Assembly (NCBI GenBank): GCA_029219245.1
Contig: JAQXTA010000005.1
Location: forward strand, 1-64,000
Direction of reading: 5' to 3'
Source of the DNA: Lachnospiraceae bacterium
GTDB lineage: Bacteria > Bacillota > Clostridia > Lachnospirales > Lachnospiraceae
Length of the DNA: 64,000 nt
The position numbers and the translations under genes were made by a program. Shown one piece after another: positions 1-9,261 of this stretch. The notes below the pieces were generated by a model that was not told where the DNA came from, did no database searches, and saw only the letters and a program-made list of their open reading frames with translations. Position 1 is the first letter of the stretch. Every line of letters begins with the position of its first letter.

Positions 1-188
1 AATAAAACTGACAGTGACTGGTCATCCGGCAAAATCGAGTCGACTTTGGAAGAGATAAGTTTACGGGCTACGGTATGCGCCATTCATTGATGCCTTAACG
101 GATGACCGACAACATATATAAATGCGAGGTCGCCGCTATACAGCCCCGCCACTCACCTCCACGTGTTCTGTAGTGTGTCAGTCTTATT
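1..188 (+). ncRNA. Candidate structured RNA, class not recognised
   Basis: No convincing coding frame crosses this stretch, and it is richer in G+C than nearby intergenic DNA. Its two ends are complementary: bases 1-13 pair with 176-188, with one A/C mismatch in 13. Inside, GGTCATCCG (20-28) pairs perfectly with CGGATGACC (99-107). Weaker helices are GGTAT 72-76 with ATGCC 90-94 and GAGGT 126-130 with ACCTC 155-159. GGGCT (65-69), inside the 20-107 helix, could pair with AGCCC (142-146) outside it, as a pseudoknot. This multi-helix, end-closed layout is typical of large structured ncRNAs or riboswitches. I do not recognise the class; the raiA RNA family is one Firmicutes candidate to test. 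The RNA may extend left of the window, and the strand is inferred from the downstream gene. Confidence 0.55.
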
Positions 189-239
189 AAACAGATAATA
201 TCAGAAGGAAAAAAGATTAGAAAGCGGAAGTCAACTAAC

Positions 240-288
240 GGGTTTCATAACCCCATCGGTGCCTTTCGCAGAAAGGCGGATTATATAA
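240..288 (+). promoter_or_regulatory. Tandem hairpins, second one holding the GH43 ribosome binding site
   Basis: Two short hairpins lie just before the GH43 start. GGGTT (240-244) pairs with AACCC (249-253). GCCTTTC (261-267) pairs perfectly with GAAAGGC (271-277) over a 3-base loop. The likely Shine-Dalgarno, AAGGCGG (273-279), is largely in the 3' arm of the second hairpin and 9 bases before ATG 289, so the fold could mask it. No U-run follows, so this is not a terminator. Confidence 0.45.
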
Positions 289-1797
289 ATGAATCACAAT
301 ATTAATCCAATCATGAAAATGGACTATCCCGATCCGGATGTGATTCGGGTCGGGAATACTTATTATATGGCAAGCACAACTATGCACTTCTTTCCTGGAG
401 GTGCTTTTTTGCGTTCTTATGATTTGATAAACTGGGAAATGGTATCCTATGTGTATGAGAGACTGGACGGGACGAAGGGACAATGTCTGGAAGAAAATTA
501 TAATATTTACGGACAGGGGATGTGGGCACCTTGCCTACGGTATCATAATGGCATTTTTTACGTTTGTTTCGTAGCCAATGATACGCATAAGACATATCTA
601 TTTACAGCTAAGCAGGCGGAAGGACCTTGGGAAAAGCGGGAAATAGAAGGATTCTATCATGATTGTTCACTGTTATTTGATGAGGATGATAAGGTATATA
701 TAGTATATGGGAATACAGAGATTCATTTGACACAGTTGAAAGCAGATTTATCCGGACCGCTACCGGGAGGTCTTGATCGGATTATTATAAGCGACCGGGG
801 GAATTCTGTTCTCGGATATGAAGGAGCTCATATTTATAAAATCAATGAAAAATATTATGTTTTTCTGATCCATTCCCGAAGGGATAGATGGATGAGGACA
901 CAGGCATGTTTTATGGCAGATAGCCTGGATGGGGAATTTATAGGAAAAGATGTTCTTGAAAATACGAGAGGTTATTGCAATCAAGGAGTCGCACAGGGAG
1001 GTATTGTGGATACACCCTGGGGTAACTGGTATGCAATACTTTTTCAGGATCATGGCGCGGTAGGACGTATTCCTGTATTGATTCCGGTTCGGTTCGAGGA
1101 TGATTTTCCGGTATTCGGAGAAGCCGGACATATACCGGAGGAATTTGAGAAAAGAAGTACTCGACCGGATTATATCTATCAACCGTTATATGAAAGTGAT
1201 GATTTCAACGACTCTGATAATTTGGAAAAACCGGTATTGAAAAAAGCATGGCAGTTTAATCATACTCCGATAAATTCCCTTTGGGAGATTCGAAACCGAC
1301 AGTTTGTAATTCGTACCGGAAAACTGTGCCATAATGTAGAACAGGCGCAAAATACATTAACGCAAAGACTTCTTTTTCCAAGATGTAGAGTAGAGGTAAC
1401 TTTGGATATTCGGGATATCAGGGAGGGAGATTATGCAGGTTTGTGTGCCCTGCAAGGTTTATATGGAATGATTGCCATTACAAGGAAAGAAGGGAAAAAT
1501 TACCTTGTTATGGGAGAAAAAGCAGAGGAAAATGGAGATGGAATATATCAAGAATATCAGATTATGCCATGGAAAGAGCAGAGAATAAGACTATTTATGG
1601 AAGCTGATTTTTCCCAAATGAAAGATGAAGTGCAATTTGGATATATGGAACAGGGCAAAAGCATTCTGGCAGGACCCGTACATAAATTATTCTTTAAACT
1701 GGATCATTTTTGTGGATGCCGTGCTGGATTATTCGCCTTCTCCACAAAGCAGACAGGTGGAAAAGCAGCATTTTCGGAATTTACATATAAAGATTGA
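289..1797 (+). CDS. Glycoside hydrolase family 43 (beta-xylosidase/arabinofuranosidase-like)
   Basis: A 502-residue GH43-type enzyme, expected to remove xylose or arabinose from xylo-oligosaccharides. The N-terminal part has the five-bladed propeller signatures: YPDPDV with D15 as probable catalytic base, D125 in HDCS as probable pKa modulator, and E178 in GYEGAH as probable general acid. Residues from about 310 on form a second beta-rich domain like the C-terminal sandwich of GH43 xylosidases. There is no signal peptide, so it is probably cytoplasmic and acts on imported oligosaccharides. ATG 289 follows AAGGCGG at good spacing. It converges on the AraC gene with 8 bases between stops. Family and catalytic residues are read from motifs; exact substrate is inferred from the GH3 and pentose-transport neighbours. 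Confidence 0.85.
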   Translation: MNHNINPIMKMDYPDPDVIRVGNTYYMASTTMHFFPGGAFLRSYDLINWEMVSYVYERLDGTKGQCLEENYNIYGQGMWAPCLRYHNGIFYVCFVANDTHKTYLFTAKQAEGPWEKREIEGFYHDCSLLFDEDDKVYIVYGNTEIHLTQLKADLSGPLPGGLDRIIISDRGNSVLGYEGAHIYKINEKYYVFLIHSRRDRWMRTQACFMADSLDGEFIGKDVLENTRGYCNQGVAQGGIVDTPWGNWYAILFQDHGAVGRIPVLIPVRFEDDFPVFGEAGHIPEEFEKRSTRPDYIYQPLYESDDFNDSDNLEKPVLKKAWQFNHTPINSLWEIRNRQFVIRTGKLCHNVEQAQNTLTQRLLFPRCRVEVTLDIRDIREGDYAGLCALQGLYGMIAITRKEGKNYLVMGEKAEENGDGIYQEYQIMPWKEQRIRLFMEADFSQMKDEVQFGYMEQGKSILAGPVHKLFFKLDHFCGCRAGLFAFSTKQTGGKAAFSEFTYKD

Positions 1798-1805
1798 GGT
1801 GAAAG

Positions 1806-2669
1806 CTATTCGCTTTTATACATATTCCGAAATTCTGTAGGGGTACAGTTTTTTACAATCTTAAACATACGGATAAAGGATGAAAGACTGGAAAAACCGG
1901 AATTTAATGCAATATCGGTTACAGTGTATTTAGGATTGGCAAGGAGCTTTTCGGCAACAGCAATCCGCTTCTGATTCAGATATTTGTAGAAGGACACATT
2001 GGTAAACTGCTTAAAAAGTCTGGTAAAATGAAATTTACTGAAGCCTGCAAGACCTGCAACGAAATCCAGTGTTAAGTCTTCTGTACAGTGCGCACTGATA
2101 TAATCACATATGTACATAAACTTTGCGGTGTATTCCTGCTGTTTGTTGCTGGTAACATCAAATCGTATTGATTTTTCGGTATAATTTCTTCCAATTAAAA
2201 CAAACATCTCAAGGACCTTGCTATATATGGATATTTCTGCAAGAGTCGTATTTTTTAAATATTCATCATGAATTTCCAACAGGAGAGAGCGGACAGAGGA
2301 ATGAATGTCGGTATATTCTTCTGGTGTTATAACAATAACCGGCGAGAGGAGAGAGAGAGTACTTTCCATTTCCTTCATTTCACGGAGCATGGTAATATCT
2401 GCTTGAAAGATAATGCGTCTGCCGCCTTCTTTGGGAGCATAAAGAGAATGCAGGCAGCCGGGACAGATTATGATAATGTCATTTTCGCGCAAATGAATGG
2501 TATGGTCGCAGCATTCTATATGGTAATCGTTTTCTACAGGCATAATAATTTCCAATGGTGTATGCCAATGCGGTGGATAATTTTCGGTTTCATGATTATC
2601 GTAAAGTCTTAGATTTGTATTTTCTCTGAAATTGACAGTTTCATAAATTCCTTTTAAATTTTCAATCAT
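1806..2669 (-). CDS. AraC family transcriptional regulator
   Basis: 287 residues. The N-terminal half is a cupin-type ligand-binding domain (HWHTPLEI near residue 34, then alternating strands). The C-terminal ~100 residues carry two helix-turn-helix motifs of the AraC/XylS type (LAGFSKFHFTRLFKQ and DIALNSGFSSLSSFIRMFK). Such proteins usually activate neighbouring catabolic genes in response to a sugar. It is divergent from the GH3 gene and convergent with GH43, so both glycosidases are plausible targets; that is inference from position. The start ATG has a GGGGGA ribosome binding site about 8 bases upstream. Confidence 0.9.
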   Translation of the reverse strand: MIENLKGIYETVNFRENTNLRLYDNHETENYPPHWHTPLEIIMPVENDYHIECCDHTIHLRENDIIIICPGCLHSLYAPKEGGRRIIFQADITMLREMKEMESTLSLLSPVIVITPEEYTDIHSSVRSLLLEIHDEYLKNTTLAEISIYSKVLEMFVLIGRNYTEKSIRFDVTSNKQQEYTAKFMYICDYISAHCTEDLTLDFVAGLAGFSKFHFTRLFKQFTNVSFYKYLNQKRIAVAEKLLANPKYTVTDIALNSGFSSLSSFIRMFKIVKNCTPTEFRNMYKSE

Positions 2670-2931
2670 TACGTTGTCCCCCTATTGTGTTAGAAATTGC
2701 TTTATTCACAATACAAAAGAGTTAAAAAATGATAATTTTATTATAACAAAAGGAAACAAAATGACCAAGAGAAAAACATTAAAAAAAAGCAATAATTTAT
2801 ATTGATCAGGCAATTATTAAAATGAATAAAATTAAAGAGTATGTTATCTTACAATTATATAATAAGTTAAATGTGGATTTGTTAACGGAAGATTGGTAAA
2901 TAATAAGTATAAGAAAGGAAAGCTTTCTATT
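2670..2931. promoter_or_regulatory. Divergent AraC/GH3 intergenic region
   Basis: A 262-base A/T-rich region between divergent genes. On the plus strand TATAAT occurs near 2858 without a good -35, as expected for an activator-dependent promoter. On the minus strand TATAAT (2740-2745) lies about 16 bases from a weak TGGTCA. I saw no clear CRE box. A short hairpin, AGAAAG/CTTTCT, straddles the GH3 ribosome binding site (about 2911-2927). Confidence 0.4.
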
Positions 2932-5043
2932 ATGAAAAGAGATGAAGCAAGAAAAAGAGCCGAGGAGCTCGTTAGTAAAATGACTCTGGAGGAGCGTGCA
3001 AGCCAGTTGCGTTATGATGCACCGGCAATCAAGAGATTAGGGATTCCTGCCTATAACTGGTGGGGAGAAGGATTGCATGGAGTTGCAAGAGCCGGAACAG
3101 CAACGGTTTTTCCGCAAGCAATCGGTATGGCAGCAACCTTCGATGAAGAACTGGTAAAACAGATGAGTGACTGCATAGCAACGGAAGGCAGGGCCAAATA
3201 CAATGAATTTTCAGCACACAATGACAGGGATATCTACAAAGGTCTTACTTTCTGGTCGCCAAATGTGAATATCTTCCGCGACCCGAGGTGGGGACGCGGA
3301 CACGAAACCTATGGAGAGGATCCTTATCTGACTTCGCGCCTGGGAGTTGCTTACGTCAAAGGGTTACAAGGCAATGGGGAAGTCATGAAGGCAGCAGCGT
3401 GTGCGAAGCATTTTGCCGTACATTCCGGTCCGGAAGCTATACGGCACGAATTTGATGCACAGGCAACACCAAAGGATATGGAAGAAACCTATTTCCCCGC
3501 ATTTGAAGCTTTGGTAAAAGAAGCGGGTGTAGAAGCGGTTATGGGGGCCTACAACAGAGTGAATGGAGAACCTTGTTGTGGCAGCACTACTTTAATACGG
3601 GATACGTTACGTGAGAAATGGCATTTTGCAGGACATTTTGTATCAGACTGCTGGGCAATCAGGGATTTTCATGAAAATCATATGGTAACTTCTACGGCAG
3701 CAGAATCGGCAGCAATGGCGCTAAATGCAGGCTGTGATTTGAACTGCGGCGTAACATATCTTCATCTGTTAACCGCTTATCAACAGGGACTTGTAACGGA
3801 AGAAGCGATTACGGAAGCGGCTGTCCGCCTGTATACGACACGTTTCCTGTTAGGCTTGTTTGATGAAACAGAATACGATAGAATTCCATATGAAGTAGTT
3901 GAGTGTAAAGAGCATATTGCTCTGGCAGAAAAGGGAGCCAGAGAAAGCATTGTCCTTTTGAAAAATGACGGTATTCTTCCGTTAGATATTAAGAAAGTAA
4001 AAACAATCGGTGTCATTGGTCCGAATGCGAACAGCCGAAAGGCATTGATTGGAAATTATCATGGAACTTCTTCCGAATACATAACGGTATTAGAAGGAAT
4101 TCAAAAGTATGCGGAAGGAAAAGCAAGGGTACTGTTTTCGGAAGGAAGTGCTTTGTTTGAAGAAAAGACGGAGCCACTTGCACTGAAAGGAGACAGACTG
4201 GCAGAAGCAAAGATTGTAGCAGAGCACAGTGATGTGGTTATTCTTTGCCTCGGCCTGGATGAAACACTGGAAGGCGAAGAGGGAGATACCGGAAACAGCT
4301 ATGCTTCCGGTGATAAAGTGGATTTGTTACTTCCAAAATCACAGAGAGATTTGATGGAAACAATCGCGGCTGTAGGAAAACCCGTTGTATTCTGCCTTAT
4401 GACAGGAAGTGCGATAGATTTGCAATATCCGTCAGAGCGTTTTAATGCACTCCTGCAGCTTTGGTATCCTGGGGCAAGAGGCGGCAGAAGCGTAGCAGAG
4501 ATTCTGTTTGGAGAGGTTTCCCCATCAGGAAAGCTTCCGGTAACCTTTTATGAAGGTACGGATGTATTGCCGGCATTTACAGATTATTGTATGCAGGGAA
4601 GAACCTATCGGTATATGGAAGGAAAAGCACAGTATCCGTTTGGCTATGGACTGACTTATGGCAAAGTTGAAGTTACGAATGCCGTAATTGATAAAATAGT
4701 AGAAAAAGATGGATTTCCGGAAGCACAGGTAAAAGTTACCATAGAAAATAAAGGAACATATGATACCGGGGATGTGGTTCAGCTTTATATAAAGAATACG
4801 GATTCTCCCTATGCAATAAAGAATCCAGCGTTATGTGGCTTCCGGAGGGTTTATCTGAAAGCCGGAGAGAAAAAAGAATTAACGATGCAGATAGAAAGTA
4901 GGGCATTTACGGTTGTAAATGATGCCGGGGAACGTATTCGGGATGGAGGTCATTTTGAGATTTATGCCGGAACTTCCCAGCCGGATTTGCGAAGTGTGGA
5001 ATTAACAGGTATGCAGCCAATTAAAATGGAAGGAAACGTTTGA
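2932..5043 (+). CDS. Glycoside hydrolase family 3 beta-xylosidase-like enzyme
   Basis: 703 residues from ATG 2932, which has AAAGGAAAG upstream; the ORF track extends to a TTG at 2893 with no better signal. The order is GH3 N-terminal barrel, GH3 C-terminal alpha/beta sandwich and a fibronectin-III-like tail. The nucleophile is probably D239 in VSDCWA. Motifs such as NWWGEGLHG and RDPRWGRGHETYGEDPYL match the beta-xylosidase/arabinofuranosidase branch of GH3 more than the beta-glucosidases. No secretion signal, so a cytoplasmic enzyme releasing xylose is likely. The stop codon lies inside the terminator hairpin, so the gene is monocistronic. Confidence 0.9.
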   Translation: MKRDEARKRAEELVSKMTLEERASQLRYDAPAIKRLGIPAYNWWGEGLHGVARAGTATVFPQAIGMAATFDEELVKQMSDCIATEGRAKYNEFSAHNDRDIYKGLTFWSPNVNIFRDPRWGRGHETYGEDPYLTSRLGVAYVKGLQGNGEVMKAAACAKHFAVHSGPEAIRHEFDAQATPKDMEETYFPAFEALVKEAGVEAVMGAYNRVNGEPCCGSTTLIRDTLREKWHFAGHFVSDCWAIRDFHENHMVTSTAAESAAMALNAGCDLNCGVTYLHLLTAYQQGLVTEEAITEAAVRLYTTRFLLGLFDETEYDRIPYEVVECKEHIALAEKGARESIVLLKNDGILPLDIKKVKTIGVIGPNANSRKALIGNYHGTSSEYITVLEGIQKYAEGKARVLFSEGSALFEEKTEPLALKGDRLAEAKIVAEHSDVVILCLGLDETLEGEEGDTGNSYASGDKVDLLLPKSQRDLMETIAAVGKPVVFCLMTGSAIDLQYPSERFNALLQLWYPGARGGRSVAEILFGEVSPSGKLPVTFYEGTDVLPAFTDYCMQGRTYRYMEGKAQYPFGYGLTYGKVEVTNAVIDKIVEKDGFPEAQVKVTIENKGTYDTGDVVQLYIKNTDSPYAIKNPALCGFRRVYLKAGEKKELTMQIESRAFTVVNDAGERIRDGGHFEIYAGTSQPDLRSVELTGMQPIKMEGNV

Positions 5044-5061
5044 AAAGACGTTTCCTTTTTT
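5031..5061 (+). terminator. Rho-independent terminator after GH3
   Basis: AGGAAACGT pairs perfectly with ACGTTTCCT across an 8-base loop, followed by six T. The 5' arm contains the last codons of GH3. Confidence 0.9.
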
Positions 5062-5072
5062 CATGGAGAGTA

Positions 5073-5081
5073 TGATATACT
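5073..5081 (+). promoter_or_regulatory. Extended -10 promoter of the sugar-sensing operon
   Basis: TGATATACT is a TGn-extended -10 element about 37 bases before ATG 5118. No good -35 is present because the terminator occupies that place, which suits an extended -10 promoter. Confidence 0.45.
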
Positions 5082-5117
5082 TAATCGTGTCAATGATAAG
5101 ATTAAGGATAGAAGCAT

Positions 5118-6185
5118 ATGTGGAAAAAAAGGGCGGAAGAAAAAGCAGGAAAGAGAAACAACTATACATGGTATCTGGTTATGACAGTACTCATGATTGT
5201 TATCACAATGATAGCAGGTGTTGTGGTATTTAGTTTCTATATCAATCATTTTACCAAAGAACAGGATACAAGCCAGTATAATAAATACTATGTTATGATT
5301 GCAGGAGACGGGAATGCCTCTCTCTGGCAATCGGTTTATGAAGGCGCATATGAAGCGGCTCTTGAGGAGAACAGTTATGTGGATTTACTGGATGGTATTT
5401 TTGAAAAAAATTATACAAGAGAAGATTTGATGCGTATTGCTATTGCCTCTGAAGTAGATGGGATTATTGTAGCGGCAGATGAGAGTGATGGGATGACGAA
5501 TCTGATTAACGAGGCCGTAGAGGCAGGTATTCCGGTTGTTACTTTGTATGGCGATAATACACACAGTGCAAGATGCAGTTTTGTGGGAATCGGCAGCTAT
5601 GATTTGGGCAGGGAATACGGCAGACAGGTTTTGGAAATTGTAGAAAAAACAGATGTGGCAGATGAAACGGAAAAGCCAATCGAGGTTATGGTATTGGTAA
5701 ATGCCAACGCTATGGATTCCGGTCAGAACATTCTCTGCTCGGCAATTCAGGATACGTTGGAAAAAGAGAAACCGGAAAGTATGGAATTTGAACTGTCATT
5801 AGTTTCCATCAACGATGAAAATGCTTTTTCGGTCGAAGAATCCATAAGGGATATTTTCAAGGAAGAGGAACTTCCGGATATCATAATTTGCCTGAATGAA
5901 TTGAATACAACCTGTGTGTATCAGGCGGTGGTTGATTATAATAAAGTAGGACAGGTCAATATTCTCGGATATTATGATTCCGATACGATTATGAAAGCAA
6001 TTGACCGAAATGTTATTTATGCAACCATTGCCATTGATACGATGCAGATGGGAAGATTCTGCGTGGAGGCCTTGACCGAATATAATACTTATGGAAATAC
6101 GAGTCAGTATTTTACGGCAGATATTGCTTTGATTAACAAAGACAACGTAGCTTTTTACATGGAGGAAGAAGCCGATGAACCATAA
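5118..6185 (+). CDS. Membrane-anchored sugar-binding sensor protein (XylFII-like)
   Basis: 355 residues. A basic N-terminus and one strong transmembrane segment (about 16-40) precede a type I periplasmic-binding-protein fold of the LacI/ribose-binding kind (YYVMIAGDG, then GIIVAADESDG and the VVTLYGDN hinge region). There is no lipobox, so it is an uncleaved membrane anchor. In Clostridium beijerinckii an anchored xylose-binding protein, XylFII, forms a complex with the LytS kinase and signals to YesN. Gene order and overlap here match: the stop overlaps the kinase start by 11 bases. Probable role: extracellular pentose sensing rather than transport. The exact ligand is inferred. Confidence 0.75.
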   Translation: MWKKRAEEKAGKRNNYTWYLVMTVLMIVITMIAGVVVFSFYINHFTKEQDTSQYNKYYVMIAGDGNASLWQSVYEGAYEAALEENSYVDLLDGIFEKNYTREDLMRIAIASEVDGIIVAADESDGMTNLINEAVEAGIPVVTLYGDNTHSARCSFVGIGSYDLGREYGRQVLEIVEKTDVADETEKPIEVMVLVNANAMDSGQNILCSAIQDTLEKEKPESMEFELSLVSINDENAFSVEESIRDIFKEEELPDIIICLNELNTTCVYQAVVDYNKVGQVNILGYYDSDTIMKAIDRNVIYATIAIDTMQMGRFCVEALTEYNTYGNTSQYFTADIALINKDNVAFYMEEEADEP

Positions 6186-7668
6186 ATTACGCAGCCTGTC
6201 GTTGCAGGGAAAGATCAGCAGCCTCTATATTCTGACAAATTTACTTGTTTTTGTTGTAAATATTCTTTTGCTTCTCGGAATAAACCGTATGTCAAATGAA
6301 ATGGAAATGGTTTATCGGGATAATCTGCATTTAAATGAGCTAGCACAGGCATTGGATAATGTGCAGGACAGTATGACGGATTATCTGAACGCGAAAACCA
6401 GTGATTCCCTGGAGGAGTATTACAGGAATGAACAGGAATATTTGGATCTGGTATATGATTTAAAGGATGAGGTTACCGGTAGTTCTTTTGATCGTATGAA
6501 AAGAAATATCAAGCATATGTCAGAACAGTATCTGGAGATTGCTGACCAGACGATTGAAGCGAAGCGCGGCCGGAATGTCGAAAAGTACCGTATCCGCTAT
6601 GAAAATGCAACACAGCTTTATGACTACATAAATACTTATGTTTACAGCCTGAATAATGAACAGTTTAAGAGCAATTCCGAAAATTATAATGAACTGGCAC
6701 AAGCATTCCGGAAGTTTGAATTTCTTGGAATGGGCGTAATGTGTGTTGTTATTATTTTTAACGTATGTATTATTATTAAAATGGTGGGAGCCTTAATCAG
6801 TCCTCTTAAAACATTATCCAAAAGTGCAGATGAGGTGGCGAACGGAAATCTGGATATCGAAGTGCTCGAGGTTCAGTCCGAAGATGAAATCGGTGTTGTA
6901 ACAAGTGCTTTTAATCAGATGGTAATCAGTATCAGGCAGTATATTGAACGAATCCGGCATAGTATGGAAGTAGAACGTGCCATGAAGGAAAAAGAACTGA
7001 TGATGGAGGCCCATTTAAAGGATGCTAAATTAAAGTATCTGCAGGCACAGATAAATCCCCATTTTTTATTTAATACCTTAAATGCCGGAGCACAGCTTGC
7101 CATGCTGGAGGGGGCAGACAGAACCTACAAATATGTACAGAACATGGCAGAATTCTTCCGGTATAATGTAAAAAAAGGGGATGAAATTGTCAGCATCCGG
7201 GAAGAAATTGAACTGGTAGATAACTATATCTATATTTTGAATGTCAGATTTTCCGGGGATATCCATTATGAGAAGAAAATAGATAAGTCTTTGTTGCAGG
7301 TGCAGATGCCAAGCATGATTTTACAGCCGATTGTGGAAAACTGTGTAAATCATGGTATCCGGGAAATGGCAGGGGAAGGCAGAATTTATCTATCGGTATA
7401 TCGCGTGGATGATATGGCTTGTATCAGCATCCGGGACAACGGTGTGGGTATGAGTCAGGAAACAATCGACAAAGTACTGAGTGGAACATACCGGGAAGAA
7501 GAGCTGGCAGCAGGTTCGAACGGTGTTGGTATGGATAATGTAATCGGAAGATTGAAGCTTTTTACGGAAAGTGAAGATGTCATGTCGATTGTGAGTGAAG
7601 GAAAAGATAAGGGAACCGAGGTTATTATTTATATACAAATGAAAGAGCGGGAGGAAGACGATGTATAA
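6175..7668 (+). CDS. LytS/YesM-type sensor histidine kinase
   Basis: 497 residues: transmembrane helix (about 15-37), extracellular helical region rich in acidic residues, second transmembrane helix (about 182-203), HAMP domain (ISPLKTLSKSADEV), then the His_kinase family domain with phosphoacceptor H296 in NPHFLFNTLN and an HATPase domain (ENCVNHGI, DNGVGM, NGVGMDN). This is the kinase class paired with YesN-type regulators. It overlaps the upstream sensor gene by 11 bases and the downstream regulator by 8, so the three proteins are translationally coupled. The small extracellular domain suits docking with the binding-protein sensor. Confidence 0.92.
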   Translation: MNHKLRSLSLQGKISSLYILTNLLVFVVNILLLLGINRMSNEMEMVYRDNLHLNELAQALDNVQDSMTDYLNAKTSDSLEEYYRNEQEYLDLVYDLKDEVTGSSFDRMKRNIKHMSEQYLEIADQTIEAKRGRNVEKYRIRYENATQLYDYINTYVYSLNNEQFKSNSENYNELAQAFRKFEFLGMGVMCVVIIFNVCIIIKMVGALISPLKTLSKSADEVANGNLDIEVLEVQSEDEIGVVTSAFNQMVISIRQYIERIRHSMEVERAMKEKELMMEAHLKDAKLKYLQAQINPHFLFNTLNAGAQLAMLEGADRTYKYVQNMAEFFRYNVKKGDEIVSIREEIELVDNYIYILNVRFSGDIHYEKKIDKSLLQVQMPSMILQPIVENCVNHGIREMAGEGRIYLSVYRVDDMACISIRDNGVGMSQETIDKVLSGTYREEELAAGSNGVGMDNVIGRLKLFTESEDVMSIVSEGKDKGTEVIIYIQMKEREEDDV

Positions 7669-9250
7669 AATCATGCTTGCAGATGATGAGGGTATCGTAA
7701 TCGATTCCCTGAAATTCATCATTGAAAAAGAGTTTGGGGATGAATGTATCGTAGAATATGCCAAAACCGGAAGAAGCGTTATTGAACTGGCAGAGAAATT
7801 CCGGCCGGATATTGCGGTTATGGATATTCAGATGCCCGGTATTAACGGGATAGAGGCGATGAAGGAGATACGTCAGAGCAACAGAAATGTCCAGTTTATC
7901 GTGATGTCGGCATATGATAAATTTGATTATGCAAAGGAGGCAATTAAACTGGGTGTTCTGGAATATATCACCAAACCGATGGAGCGCACTAAAATTGTTT
8001 CCGTTCTGAAAAAGGGTATGGAAATTGTTGACAGGGAGCGGGAAAAGAGGAGTAATGACCTTTTAGTAAAGGAAAAGCTGGAAACGGTTGTTCCGATTAT
8101 TGAAAGTGGTCTGATTTATAATATTTTATTACAAGAGCATTTTACAGAAGATATTGATAATTATAAAACCATTCTTGGGTTTGATAAAAGTCTGGCATAT
8201 ATGATTGCCGTAGTGTGTGGCGATGAACAGGATGGTAATCATATGACCAATGCAGTTGGCAGCAGTGTGAAGATGCAGCAGCATTATCAGGAAGTAAGGG
8301 AATGTCTGAAGGAGTATTTTGACTGTATTGTCGGAACTGTTATGGCAAATAAGCTGGCAGTTCTTGTTCCTTATGAGAAAGAACATATGGATTATAATGA
8401 GAGAATCGATTTGATCGAGAAAGCACGTGAGCTTGTAAGGCATATGCGTAAAAAGATGGGAATCAGCTTTCGCATTGGTATCGGCAGGGTCGGTAAGCTT
8501 GAGTCAATGGCAGAATCTTATAATGAAGCCTTGAATGCGCTTGTTATTACGACGGGAAGCGTAGCACATGCGGATGACTTACCAATTGGATGTGATTATG
8601 CGGGAGATTATCCGATTGATTTGGAGAAGCGCTTGTTTGAGGAAGTGGAGAAAGGAGAAGTTAACAATGCGCTCGCCACAGCAAGAAGCTTTTATGACTG
8701 GATGGTAGAAAATAATCCGGACAGTCTGATGGAAATCCGGATAAAAGTTCTGGAGTTTGCACTCTGGGTAGAACATATTGCTTATGAGAAAGGCGGCATG
8801 ACTTACCAGTTTAACTCCAGACAGGATTATCTGCCGGCAATTATGGGAACTTCTGATCTGGATGAGCTTCGGAAATGGTTTCTGGATAAGGTTATGGCGG
8901 CATGTCAGAATATTCTCGGTAAACGGGAGGAAAAATCAAACAGTATTATTGAGATGGCAAAAGAGTATATCCGCAATAACTTTAATAAGGATATTTCGTT
9001 GGATGATGTATCCCGGGCGGTCAATATCAGTCCTTACTATTTCAGTAAGATATTTAAGGAAGGAACCGGAGAGGGATTTATTGAATATCTGACAAATATC
9101 CGCATGGAAAAAGCCAAAGAACTGCTTAATACGACAGAATATTCCATGAAGGAAATCTGCACCATGTGCGGCTATTCCGATCCAAATTATTTCAGCCGCA
9201 CGTTTAAGAAAAATGTCGGGGTTACACCGACAGAATACAAAAATGTTTAG
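7661..9250 (+). CDS. YesN-type response regulator, REC plus AraC-type HTH
   Basis: 529 residues. The REC domain occupies about 1-120, with phosphoacceptor D55 in AVMDIQMPG and the conserved TKP lysine. A long middle region (about 150-400) of the YesN type follows. The AraC DNA-binding domain is in the last ~100 residues (VSRAVNISPYYFSKIFKE, ICTMCGYSDPNYFSRTFKK). Partner of the preceding kinase by overlap and family. Likely targets are its own operon and the downstream transporter promoter, as in the xylFII-lytS-yesN model; the targets are inferred. Confidence 0.92.
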   Translation: MYKIMLADDEGIVIDSLKFIIEKEFGDECIVEYAKTGRSVIELAEKFRPDIAVMDIQMPGINGIEAMKEIRQSNRNVQFIVMSAYDKFDYAKEAIKLGVLEYITKPMERTKIVSVLKKGMEIVDREREKRSNDLLVKEKLETVVPIIESGLIYNILLQEHFTEDIDNYKTILGFDKSLAYMIAVVCGDEQDGNHMTNAVGSSVKMQQHYQEVRECLKEYFDCIVGTVMANKLAVLVPYEKEHMDYNERIDLIEKARELVRHMRKKMGISFRIGIGRVGKLESMAESYNEALNALVITTGSVAHADDLPIGCDYAGDYPIDLEKRLFEEVEKGEVNNALATARSFYDWMVENNPDSLMEIRIKVLEFALWVEHIAYEKGGMTYQFNSRQDYLPAIMGTSDLDELRKWFLDKVMAACQNILGKREEKSNSIIEMAKEYIRNNFNKDISLDDVSRAVNISPYYFSKIFKEGTGEGFIEYLTNIRMEKAKELLNTTEYSMKEICTMCGYSDPNYFSRTFKKNVGVTPTEYKNV

Positions 9251-9261
9251 GGGATATATAT

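Noticed and set aside
1-57. Reading frame starting at the window edge as the tail of an upstream gene
   Set aside because: Frames close within 18-29 codons, and the same bases pair with 176-188, which better fits an RNA.
760-1182. 140-residue minus-strand ORF
   Set aside because: Lies entirely inside the GH43 gene, with shadow-type composition and no ribosome binding site.
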